A stretch of DNA of 64,000 bases from Lineus longissimus (Eukaryota; Nemertea; Pilidiophora; Heteronemertea; Lineidae): the NCBI RefSeq assembly GCF_910592395.1, contig NC_088308.1, positions 16,259,501 through 16,323,500 of the forward strand, written 5' to 3'. The number at the start of each line of letters is the position of its first letter. Within the stretch, counting starts at the first letter, position 1. Position numbers and translations under genes: made by a program. Shown here one piece after another: positions 9,213-22,200 of the stretch. Below the pieces are notes generated by a model that was not told the origin of the DNA, made no database searches, and was given only the letters and a program-made list of their open reading frames with translations.

Positions 9213-12200
9213 GTTAGTCAACTTTCAGAACCATTTCGGTTCAGATTGATAATGTCCTGTGTCATCAGCAAAAATTGAAAATATCACAACAAAGTTTCCC
9301 TTTGTAGACAAAAGGACTACATCAGTGAGTGACACTTTCGTTGATGTTGATGATGTCACATGATTTTTGGTGCGGAATTCAAGTCTTTAAGACCTGGTTG
9401 AAGGTGTGTTCAAGTTTACAGTTCATGGGTGGTGAGCCGGTCCAGATGTTAATACTGGTTGTTTCTTTCCATTTTTGGCGTCACTTATTGGTCTCTGCAG
9501 TTGATTCCAATTTGCTACTGTTAGCAATGCAGCTGATTTCAAAAATTTCTCAAGAACAGAGTTCTGATTTTCATTGCTCGCTACAGCCATTTCAACTAAT
9601 CTCAGGCACTGCCCAACATTGCTGTGCCTGGGCGTTGTGTTTAAAAACAAGTTATACGACAAATTTATTGTAAATGCTACACAGTTTTTGACTGACGCCC
9701 TGTGTTGTTTTAGTGAACACCACCAGGTAGGACAAGAAAGGACTTGTGGTTCTTGCCAGTATTTCTTGTATTGGACACTGAATGTCCTGTTGTACGATTT
9801 AGACATGGTGATCTCCATGTCTGCTACTCTACTCCCAAATCCATAAAAGTGTTGTGATACACCACACCTTCCGCTGTGTTATCTTTCAGGTTGTTGTGGC
9901 TTGCTTCATCCCATTCATTATCCCTTGGATCAAGTTCACCAGAGGTGACAGTGGCTTAGGGAAAGTGCTCGGCTATAAAGATGAGCATTTTCTCTTTGAA
10001 TCAGGTAGAAGGGTGGCTCCAAGCAGGTGAGCATGTCGAAAGTCATCTTGTCTAATCGTGTTTATTAGGGGAACCAGAGGCATAGTGGTCAGAGCACCGG
10101 GCTCATGATCATAACGTCAATTTGACTCGGGACCAGAGCTGTTTTTTGTTTGTGTCCTTGAGCATGACACTTCACCATAAAATTGCTCAATCCTTCGAAT
10201 GAGACATAAAGCCGAGGCTTTACCAGGTGTTATTACTAGGGTATGCAAAGACCTCACCAAGTGAGAATTTCTTGCAGAGGGAACAGTGGCAAAGCATTAG
10301 TCATTGCCAGGCTCACAATGAGGAGGTCATGGTTTTAACCTGTGGAAGGATCACTGCTGTTATATCTCCGTTTCCTTGAACAGGATCCCCAAAGCATTCT
10401 AAAAAAATCTGGCACTACAGGGAAAAAAAGCCTAAAATGGCCTGAAAAATTGTCAGTATTTTGCTGAATGAATGAATGAATGTAGTATATGTTAATTAGT
10501 TTGTCTCCATTTGAAGTGAAGAGATCTTTGAGAGCGGTGCTCTTGAGGTGGTTGATGACGACGAAGATGATGATGACGAACATGACAACAGGCGTGCATC
10601 CAAAAAGTTGTTCACGGTCTCCTTCAGTGGACATACCAACTCAAGAACGAAACGTATCAACGTGTGCCGGGCTATTCTCTACTTCTACACTGCTCCAATT
10701 ACCAAATTCATTTTCACATCAGTAAGTTGTCCATCAGAAAATAAGAGCATATCAGAGATGTATTCTTTTCTTTTCGTCAATCAAATGTAACCTTTTCAGA
10801 CAACGTTTTTGAATCACATACACTCCAAATCAAAATTGACATCCCGTAATTCGCGTCTTTGGTGCGTTAGTGGCACATTACCCACGCGCTACTAAGCGCA
10901 TAGGTCGCGTTTAATATACGTGAAATAGAGAGAGATTAGCACGTCACTGGTGTGTCATTGGTGCACAACACAGCACGTACGATGCGTGTCACTGACGCGA
11001 AGCAGGACGGATGTCATTTGTGGCTTGGACTGTAAGCAGTAATATTTTGGATTTTGCTGTATATAATTGCAAATTTCATTCCTTCATTCAAATTGTCTAT
11101 GAATTAGTCAATCAATCAATCAATCCATCAATCAATCTATCAACAAATTCTAATTTGACATTGCACCTTAACGAATAGAAGACCTAAAGTTTGAGGTGCT
11201 TTATATACACCAAAACAATTCCGTAAAAGATGTTGTTTAGAATATTTTGAAAATGTCTGTGGAATCAGGTGACTGGATGGTAAAAACTCTGTTTGTTACT
11301 GCTCACCGAATGTTATGCACTTTGTCCAAAGACAAAACATTTTGAAATTTCCTCTAAGAAAGTATGATTAAAGTATGTTGATGATACTCGGTGCTAATCT
11401 TTGCTACATGTATATATATTGAAAGGGTAAATCTTTTTTGTTTAAAACAACGATGGGCTAAAATGATGGTCTTAAACTCGAAGATTTAGGAAAAAAGTTG
11501 AATGCATAAGTTTTATTGCATTGTTTCATCACAAGCCAGTGAGAAACATCCCGACTGTCATGCATTTGCCTCACCACTATCGAGCTCCACAAGTGGGTGA
11601 ATGATTTAGCGATCTCAAAACATTGCGGGTCAAGATGGTGAGAAAGGGCTATCATTTTTAGCTCAGCTGACAAGCTGAGCTATTCATATGAGTAAATGGT
11701 AGAATGAATGTCCGTCTGTCTGTCTGTCTGTCTGTCCGTTAAACAGGCACGTTTCAAAACTATGGCGGATAGGCGATAGATTTTCCCTATAAGCCATTTA
11801 GACCCTTCAGGACTCCTGAATAGACCAAGTGTGGGTCCGGCAGGATTAACAGTTTGGCCACCAGGGGGCAAAAAGCCTAAATCACAAAACAATTTTTTGG
11901 CGCTTTATTCAAGCAGATAGAAGCTTGAAATAAAGTTGAAAAGGACCGCATGCATGTAGGTCTTGAAACTACTAAGAGTAGTTTTGATTGATACTACCAG
12001 TTGGCGTTACTGAGCCAAAATCTGTGTTGACCTAGTTTAAGCTTGATTTGAATTTCCCGCTCTTGTATGACTCTGAAGGTTGTGGGTTCCAATCCCACTT
12101 CGGGTCAATTTTTTTTTTTTTTAAATTTTTACTTTTTTCACTTGTAAATACATTTTCTTTACTTTTTTGAATAATTTGGTGGGCGGCCATCTTGGTTTTT

Positions 12201-15200
12201 TTTTTCTATTTTAAAGCCTTTGCTGTATCCAGAGTGACATGAATTTTATGGTTGGTGTACAATAAGTCTCCTTTACATGATATCACATGGGCTTTCTATT
12301 TGACCTACTTTTCAAGGTCAGCCTGGCTCAGGCACTTAGATTTGACTAATAAGTGGCATATTTGTCACCATTTAAAAGTCTTTTTAATTTGGTATGTTTG
12401 CCTGATATATTGACAAAACTGAGGTTGAAAGAGATCTATCGGGTACTTTCCATGTTCATATATTTCAGCTGAGCGCCAGGCCCTGGGGCCTCTTGTTAAG
12501 TTCAGATTTAGTGTGTCCTTTCCTCTGCATTAGAACAACTGAGGAAGTGATGAATGGCTGATGCATCGGTGTTGGAATACTCAGCCTGTGACCGGTTACT
12601 TGATTTGCGAATTCATACGGTTCGTCTCTATTCATATTTATATTCTATTTCAGCTGACGTACATTGCCTTCCTGGCGTTGTTCAGTTACATGTGCTTGAC
12701 AGATCTGAATCCAACTAGTTACCCAAACTCACCTGGTGTCCTTGAGATTCTGGTGTGGTGTTGGGCTGGAACAATGATTCTTGAAGAAGTTAGACAAGTA
12801 GGTATGATGCAGTAACCTCAGCCGGGAATACACCTTTGTCAAAATTAGAAATACAGTAGAACCTCTCTATTAAAGACACCCTCGGGACTGACAAGTGCTG
12901 TCGTTAATAGAGAGGTGTCGTGATTGGAGAGGTCAAACTTAATGAAATCACCCAATGTAGGACCAAAATTAGTGTCGTTTATGGGAATACACCTTTGTCA
13001 AAATTAGAAATACAGTAGAACCTCTCTATTAAAGACACCCTCGGGACTGACAAGTGCTGTCGTTAATAGAGAGGTGTCCTGATTGGAGAGGTCAAACTTA
13101 ATGAAATCACCCAATGTAGGACCAAAATTAGTGTCGTTTATGTAAAGGTTGTCCTTAATAGGGAGTTGTCCGCTAAGGGAGGTTCTACTGTACACCTTTT
13201 ATCTGTCAAATTTGGAATTGTGACGTTTTGTATCGTACTTGTAAAATTAATTTATGCAAACACAGAAGCTGCTGGTGAACTTTAATCCAATTTTCATAAG
13301 AATCTATGTCAAATTTGATGGTGGTACTCCAACATAGTTTTAAAAAAAAAAGAGTGGTGTGATAGTTTCACTAAATATTTGCTCCTGCCAGCATGAACAC
13401 GCAAACTCATGTTTCTTCTCTTTCAGATTTTGACTAAGGATCCGCGTTCCGTGCAGTATAAACTGAAAGGTTGGTTCGACCAGTCGTGGAACAGAGCTGA
13501 TCTTGTCATGTACCTCCTGTTCATCACATCCGTGGTCCTTCGCTTCACTCTCGATGATGATAAGTTTGTGTACGCTAGGACTGGCTATGCTGTGACACTG
13601 GCATTGTTCTACCTGAGGTTTATGCAGGCCTTCTATGTCAACAAAGAAATCGGACCAAAGGTCATCATGATCAAAAGAATGGTAAGGAATGAATTTCTTG
13701 CCGTTATTTCACCGCACAATTTTATTTGAATAAAAAGTTAACACACTCAAACATACTATTTCAGAGTTCTCAGTTGCATTGAATAGGGATGGGGTATGAA
13801 GCGTGTCATTTTATGCTATAAAGAAGGCCAAAAGTAGTACATGTATGTGCCTCTGGTGTGTTAGGGGGTGGGGCTTTTCACCACAGAGTACATTGTTGAC
13901 CTATAATCTTCCTATTTCTACTTGCAGTTGTACGATGTAGCATTCTTCTTGGTCATCTTCCTTGTGTTTGTCCTGTGTTACGGTGTAGCCACACAGATGC
14001 TTCTCTACCCAAACAGTCTTCCCTCTTGGCAGCTACTCAAAGATGTTGTCTACATTCCGTATTGGCAGATGTACGGAGAGCTTTTCATAGAACATGTTGA
14101 AGGTGAGTCAAATTTTGAATTCAGAGCAGAGTTCCACTTGGACATTATTAGCTCTATAAACAATATTGGGTGCTTTGTAATGTAAGGTAGGAGGAAACCT
14201 GAGACCCTGGAGACCTATGCTGTCGAAGAAAGTCACCAATTCTATCATAAAACTGCAACCGAGCAGGAATCGAACCCAGAACCTCTGAGATGTTGGGCGT
14301 AAATAATTCCACAGTGCCACTCTGACATTCAAACATTCTGCCCATGCTTCTGCAGGGTGGCAAGTTATCTGTGTACACCCAAAATCAGGGATAGCGTAAA
14401 TATGCACCCCAGGGTGCCTTGAAAACATACCTGGATGCTTATCAATTATAACTGACTTCCAGGACGTTAAACAAAAATCGTCTCAGTTTAATTCCTAGGA
14501 CATGTGGAAGGCGCATGTTCATTTCAACTTTTTTGAAGAGAAGTATTTTGTAAAAATGTTTACCCAAATGATTGCCATATTCAACAGGTGTTTTTCCTGC
14601 TGCAAAATATTAAGAATACCCTTCACTTGTCCATCTGCTGAACTGGCAAGTTCTTGATAACGTTATCATTTGTCTGTTCGACAACAAATTTGTAAAAACT
14701 TTTTAAAGAGACAACTTCCCCTTATCATCAAAAGGTTTACAAAATCCTCCGTATCTCAAGTTTTATCAATCGGAATTCAGTGAGGTCTGCAACAAAGTGT
14801 ACTTGGAATTATCACGGCCCAATTTTCTAATTTGCTAAGATACAACCTTAACCTCTCTCGAGAACATAAAGCTACAATTTTGGTGACGTGATCTGAAACG
14901 GTTCATCTGCTCAAGAAGTACCTGTGTCAAATGTTTCCAGATGAGACGATGCTTGGATTCACCATGTTTACAACCCTTTGCAGGCATTCTGAGAGAGATT
15001 TTTCATGACTTGCATGTAATGTGAATATATATCATTCTTCCCCAGGTCAAGCAGATGTGACCACGTGTTCAAGAAATCGGTCCGTTTGGATAAACGATCC
15101 CAACTATGCTCAGTGTCCCGAGGCGAATGCTGCTACACCTCTCATGTTTGCTATCTACATGCTGCTGACCAATGTCCTCCTGCTCAATCTGCTGATTGCC

Positions 15201-16156
15201 ATGTTCAGGTAAAGAATGAAGTTAGCAATCTGCACATCAAGCAAGTCCGCAAATCTGATAGGCCTGTATCGTATCTTGTAAATTAATTTAACCTCTTGAA
15301 TCCAGGTGACCAACCAGTCGGTTATTTTGAAATAACGTTTTTTCCCAACGACCGATAGATCCGTCTCAGTGATATTTTTATTCCCTTGAGCTGGGACGCT
15401 AGTTTATTGCTTGTTTTAGCATGTTTGATGTACAGTAGGGTCAGTTAGGGCATGCCTGGGTAGATGATGGCTCGGTACCAGACTTTGGCTTTTGTGTGCG
15501 GGCGCTATACAACGTGAAAGTCAGGCCCAATTTCACAACCACGTGACCACCCTGGGATTCCGGGATTTTCAAGTTTTGGGATTCAAGAGGTTAAATTCAT
15601 GTACATTCCTGGGGCTTTGCTGGTGGACTGAAGTTTTAAAAAATGTTTGCCATCAAAATTTGTAGCTTCTTCTTCTGTATTAGCACTTGCTGTTTGAAGT
15701 CCTTCTCCAAGAAGTATTGCACTATAAGGGATTTAGGTGCAATTTTGGTCCAATTGGATGGAATCTGTTACCATAAGCTGTGTACCCATCAGTGCTTTCA
15801 GTTTTTAGTCCTGAAATTTGTAGATGTTGGTAAAATAGTACCCGGTAGTGTAAGTTAACAGTGGCACTGTAAGCATTGTCAAACGTTTCCTTTAAAGGGG
15901 TAATTCGTAATTACTTGTGGTCCAGTTAAAATAGAAATCCACTAATACAGAATGCCGTAGTACAGTTATTGTGAATACAAATTTGTTTAAACTTGGTATT
16001 CATAGTATTTGTATATCAGTCTACACAACGGTAATGTTGAAATTTGTATTTAGTACGTGTTTCCGCAATTGGACATTTTAAAATTCAATTACAAATTCAA
16101 CATTTTTAGCTCACCTCTTAGCAGAGGTGAGCTTATCCCATACCGTGGCGTCCGTT

Positions 16157-16237
<81 letters not shown>

Positions 16238-19200
16238 CGTCGTCCGTTAGCAGGGCACGTTTCGTAACTGTTAAAGCTATTGAGTTGAAACTTGGTACAC
16301 ATGTACCCTTATGTAATGACACCTTGGAGACCAAGTTTCGGTCCGATTCGTTTCATGGTTTGGCCACCAGGGGGCAAAACGTTAAAAGTGAAAATATGCA
16401 ATATCTCCCTTAATAGTAGTCGGGAAATTTTGAAAAAAATATGGTAGGTACTTCTAGCAAAGGTGCATCATATATCCTCCGGGTTTTTGATTTGACCTCC
16501 TTTTCAAGGTCACAGAGGTCAAATGGTGTAAATTGGCCGTTAGGGTGTAACGATGGTACGTTTCTAAACTGCAATGACTATTGATACCAAATTTGGTACA
16601 CATTTACCCCTTAGTCAGGTGATCTCAGGGACCGAAGTTTGGTCCAATATGATTCACCACTTGACCACCAGGGGGCAAAATCCAAAAACCTTAAAAATGT
16701 GATTATTCCTTAACTTCTTGCCCGATTGCCACCAATTTGATATCATGGGTACATCTAACCACCATACAGTATATGTCACACAGGTTTTTAATTTGACCTT
16801 CTTGTCAAGGTCACAGAGGTCAAATGGCGTAAATTCGCCGTCAGGCCGTAACTATGGCACGTTTCTTAACTGCAATGACTATTGATCACAAATTAAGTAC
16901 ACATGTACCCCTTGGTCAGGTGATCTCAGGTACCGAAGTTTAGTGCGATCTGATTTGCCGTTTGGCCTCCAGGGAGGGGGCCAAATCCTAAATTCTTCAA
17001 AATGCCATTATTCCTAGTAATGACTTGCCCGATTGGCACCAATTTTATATCATATGTACATCTAATTCTAACAACCATTCAATGTGTCACCCGGGTCTTC
17101 TTTGATTTGACCTACTTTTCAAGGTCACAGAGGTCGAATGTACTGTAAATTGGCCATTTTGGGGAAATTGTAATTGCTTGGACCTACATCAAACCTAACA
17201 CTACATGACACAATACCATGCTCTTTATCCATCTTTCCTCCACATGAGGTGAGCACAATGGCCCTGGCCATTTCATTAACGAATGGCGTAGGCCTTTACT
17301 AATCCATTAGGAATACTGAAGATCACTTAAATACCGTACTGAGTGAAAAGTACTAGTATTTCGGTCAAAAATACTGAAGAAAAGGAACTTTTAGGAAACA
17401 GTTCCTGACAGCCCTATACTGGAAGGTTGGGAGCTCTTCAAGAAAGAAAGAGCTGCTAAATCAGAAAACCAGAAAACCTGATCATTAAAAGATGAAATGA
17501 AATTGAAACATCAAATGGACACTCAATTGCTAACCTTGCATATTTGGCTACGCAAACAACAGGTTCACTGATAAGACAGGTCACAGTGACCCTTTCTTTG
17601 AATTGAAGAAACAAGAATATTCCTGCCAGGTTTGAAGTCGGACTACAGTATTTGAAGTTCAACCCTCACCCTCCCATGCCGACTTATCGGCAGTGAATAT
17701 CAGTCCTGAACAGGCTAAAGGCTCCTCCTTTCACCGCTGACACAAAAGGGCCAGGAAATCAACAGGTTCACTGATAAGACAGGCCACAGTGACCCTTTCT
17801 TTGAATTGAAGAAACAAGAATATTCCTGCCAGGTTTGAAGTCGGACTGCAGTATTTGAAGTTCAACCCTCACCCTTCCATGCCGACTTATTGGCAGTGAA
17901 TATCAGTCCTGAACATGCTAAAGTCTCCTCCTTTCACCGTCGTCACAAAGGGCTTGGAAATCCATTGGACGCACCATCATAAACGGGTGGTCAAACAAAT
18001 TGCTCGACTGAAAGTTATTGAATGATGGCCTGAATTGATAGTGCCAACCTCAGGATCAGCTAACCCTTCTTCTACACAACATGCACTGTGCATTTGGGTC
18101 AAGTCAGCATCCCTGGAACCGTTACTCATTGAACACCTGGTCTTCCAATATGATGGCTTTCAGTGCGTGTCTCGTGCGACAAGCACGAGTGAGGGTAATG
18201 TGAGTGTTGTCACGACATGGACGCGTGGGAAAGGAAGGGAATGCAGGGAGACTACCGATAAAGTAACAGCCCTCCTGATGGCCGATCGGGGGGGAGTTTA
18301 TTGGTGGTGAAGGATGGCTATATGCACAACGACGGTGGATCGGCATGCACCCTCCCAGCCATGAATCATTCTTGTTAATTCTCAAGTTGCAATGTTCCAT
18401 GTGCTTCACAAGGATTATTGTAAAAAGTGTATGTGAACTACGTAAACCACTCAGGTGTACATTTGTAGCTTCAAATACAATCGAGTTCAAACCTGCTAAG
18501 AATATTTTTTGTTTTTGCTTCCTTGAAAACATCTCTGTGACCTTTGTCGTCGGTGAACTTGTGGAGTGGTTAGTGAATAGGCGTCTGAAGTTTCGAATCG
18601 TTCTGGTTGTTTAATGCTCAAGCTTTTGTATTCTTTTGATTAGGCCACTTGGCCACTTGGGATTCATGTATGCATTTCAGCTTTAATTTGCTTAAACTAA
18701 TTTGACAGTTGATAATCTATTTCAGTTACACTTTCCAAAAAGTCCAGGATAATGCAGACCTGGTGTGGCGTTACTACAGATGCGCCCTCTTCTACGAGTA
18801 CTTTGACCGTCCTGCGCTGGCTGCTCCCCTCATCATCTTCAGCCACATCTACAGGTTCTTCAGATACATCATATACCGCTGCTGTAGAGAAAACGGACAG
18901 GCAAATAATGACTTCAGTAAGTAGTGCTCTATCAACACGCTGGGGAATCAGCAGCACAATTCCCGAGGGCATATGCTGTGGTTTGCCTCGATTCAAGGTC
19001 GGTTTCCTGGAAATGTCATCCCCATTTGCCAACATTTTGCATCAAAATCACATTTAGATGGCTCGAAAATACTAAATAATAGTGTTTTTAGTGTTTTTTG
19101 GCGTGTGTTGGCCGAAGGCATTAGTTGAACTTAGAAATGGCGTGACGAGATCACATTTATCAAATAATAGTGGTGTTGCATATTAACACAAGATTATCCT

Positions 19201-22200
19201 CAGATAGAATAGGCCCTACCAATGCTGAAGAAACAGGGTATGCCACTTTATGGTGTCAACTAAAGCCAGCTGCCCAGTGCGGTGCAACCTTACAATTTGC
19301 AATCACACTATTACAGTTAGGTTAAAAGAGGTCAGTACCATTGGCCAGATCTATCTTAAAGAAACTTTGTCTGGCACACCTCAGGATTTTGAATAATTTA
19401 CTAAAAAAATATGTAGTATTTACTTCATTTTATGCATACGATTGAAGTACTTACTTCTTTTGAGTGTAATGCTATTGGAGAAAATATCTTTGCTGCCTTT
19501 TCTAGTAGTAAATACTTTTAAGTAAAAGGTTTTACTTCAACTAAATGCATATAAATGGTAGTAAATACTCCAAAGTTCAAGTAAAAAGTATTTACTAGTT
19601 TTTAGCTCACCTCTTAGCAGAGGTGAGCTTATCCCATACCGTGGCGTCCGTCGTCCGTCGTCGTCGTCCGTCGTCCGTCAGCAGGGCACGTTTCGTAACT
19701 GTTAGAGCTATTGAGTTGAAACTTGGTACACATGTACCCTTATGTAATGACACCTTGGAGACCAAGTTTCGGTCCGATTCGTTTCATGGTTTGGCCACCA
19801 GGGGGCCAAACGTTAAAAGTGAAAATATGCAATATCTCCCTTAATAGTAGTCGGGAAATTTTGAAAAAAATATGGTAGGTACTTCTAGCAAAGGTGCATC
19901 ATATATCCTCCGGGTTTTTGATTTGACCTCCTTTTCAAGGTCACAGAGGTCAAATGGTGTAAATTGGCCGTTAGGATGTAACGATGGCACGTTTCTAAAC
20001 TGCAATGACTATTGATACCAAATTTGGTACACATTTACCCCTTAGTCAGGTGATCTCAGGGACCGAAGTTTGGTCCAATATGATTCACCACTTGACCACC
20101 AGGGGGCAAAATCCAAAAACCTTAAAAATGTGATTATTCCTTAACTTCTTGCCCGATTGCCACCAATTTGATATCATGGGTACATCTAACCACCATACAG
20201 TATATGTCGCACAGGTTTTTAATTTGACCTTCTTGTCAAGGTCACAGAGGTCAAATGGCGTAAATTCGCCGTCAGGCCGTAACTATGGCACGTTTCTTAA
20301 CTGCAATGACTATTGATCACAAATTAAGGACACATGTACCACTTGGTCAGGTGATCTCAGGTACCGAAGTTTGGTGCGATCTGATTTGCCGTTTGGCCTC
20401 CAGGGAGGGGGCCAAATCCTAAATTCTTCAAAATGCCATTATTCCTAGTAATGACTTGCCCGATTTTATATCATAGGTACATCTAATTCTAACAACCATT
20501 CAATGTGTCACCCGGGTCTTCTTTGATTTGACCTACTTTTCAAGGTCACAGAGGTCGAATGTACTGTAAATTGGCCATTTTGGGGAAATTGTAATTGCTT
20601 GGACCTACATCAAACCTAACACTACATGACACAATACCATGCTCTTTATCCATCTTTCCTCCACATGAGGTGAGCACAATGGCCCTGGCCATTTCATTAT
20701 GCATATCACCCAATACCAAGGCCATTCGTGTGCTCATGCTCAGGAACTCTTTAGTGCATTATGTTATTCAATTATTTGCATTGCTTCTTCTAACGTGTAA
20801 AGGGTTGCTATCAAAGTGGTAACCTGAAGCACTGTGGCTGTCAGAGAGGTAACCTGAAACACTGCGCAGCCATATCTATCTGAAAAGTATTTACTACTAG
20901 AAAAAGCAGCAAATGCATCCTATACATGTAACATTATACTCAAAAGTAGTCAATACTTAGAGGAAGCCATATCTGTCTTCTTTATATTAGTCTTGCCATT
21001 ATTAAATTTTGTAAGAGGCAGAGTTCTATGTTGGTGCTGACGAAATTCTCATAATGTGCGGCAGTTTGTTTTCACACAAATTGATGTCCAAACTCCATTT
21101 ACTTTTGCAGAGGTGGCTCTATCAGAGGAAGACAATGATAAGGTGGCCGAGTTTGAAAAACTCGCTATGAATAACTACCTCCTGAAGGCTGAACTGCAGG
21201 AAAGAGAACACATCAATGCCAGGGTGGCAAATACGGGTGATAGGTAAGTCGGTATGAGGGGCCATCTTGAATGAATTGATTGAGTGAAGGGAGAAGGTTG
21301 CTGTGCCATGATTGTCCATTATGACATTATCAGATTTATAGACGATATTTCATGGTTAGGCTATCTAGATTGTCATAGAAGGGAACCGAAGACTCTGGTA
21401 GAAACAGGCACTGTCAGATTTATGACAGTCAACCTTGGCTGCCTGTTGTTGCGCACGCTCCAGATTAGATGCCAGTATGGCCTGTGCGATCTGTCTTAAG
21501 TCAGGTTTGATTTTGTCTCAGTTCTGGTTGCCATTTCTTGGCTGACAATCTCAGACTACCCGGTGTGATATCAGAGCTCTCTCCTAGACTGGTTGTCTAC
21601 CAGGGCTAATATGAGGAGGCCTGTCTCCCCCAGCTGAGTTAGAAAGCTCAATTGAATTTCAGCTAAAGCATAGCGGCGCACTCTGTCACCCTTTTTTCAA
21701 AAAGAAAATGCCCTGTCTTTTTCAACAACAAAAATGGTCGATTTTTCAATTAAAAGTAGAAATTGCCGCGTTGAAAAATCCTCTTTTTTGGCCGAAAATT
21801 GCTCCTGCCTTTTCAGAGTTCGAAGTTGCCCTGCCTTTTTGAAATTCTGGCTGAAACACTACTCAACCTGTAAATATCGAACGCGCAATGTCAGAGGTGA
21901 AAGGTACTGATGTCACTTATGATTGGTCTTGCCACTGGTCTATCCAACTGCCCCATGAATACTTGGCAGATTTCCTAATTTTGCGAACCACTTTCTTTCA
22001 GGCTTGAACGGGTGATTGATGAGCTTGAAGAGATTAAAGATAACATGAGTTTTAAAGATAGGGAGGACAAGGATGATGACGATGATGATGATGCAAAGAA
22101 GAAGGACTACATCAACATGAGGTATGCATTCAGCTGCATGACTTCCCAACAAAATGCTGCTGGTATTTCATGCTTCCATCGGTTTGACTTGGTATAAACC

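Larger units (their letters stand above)
15892..17299 (+). mobile_element. TTAA-flanked MITE, copy 1, split by a hairpin repeat
   Basis: The left part, 15892-16107, matches 23668-23880 closely. The right end (AACGAATGGCGTAGGCCTTTA) resumes at 17278. The intact copy at 23668-23908 is the empty site, so the 1170 bp in between are a later insertion. Confidence 0.75.

Noticed and set aside
12085-12122. tRNA-like GGGTTCCAATCCC segment
   Set aside because: Only a T-arm-like piece followed by poly-T; no acceptor, D or anticodon arms, so not a tRNA gene.
16057-16413. Open frames coding long Arg or Thr runs
   Set aside because: They are the (GTC)n microsatellite of hairpin repeat copy A read in different frames; the same happens at 41617-41878.
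18122-18532. 136-residue minus-strand frame in a TRPM intron
   Set aside because: Overlaps an interspersed repeat, has no recognisable domain, and the plus-strand TRPM gene explains the locus.
22060-22100. Poly-Asp coding run as an EF-hand
   Set aside because: A plain Asp run without the 12-residue loop pattern or flanking helices of an EF-hand.
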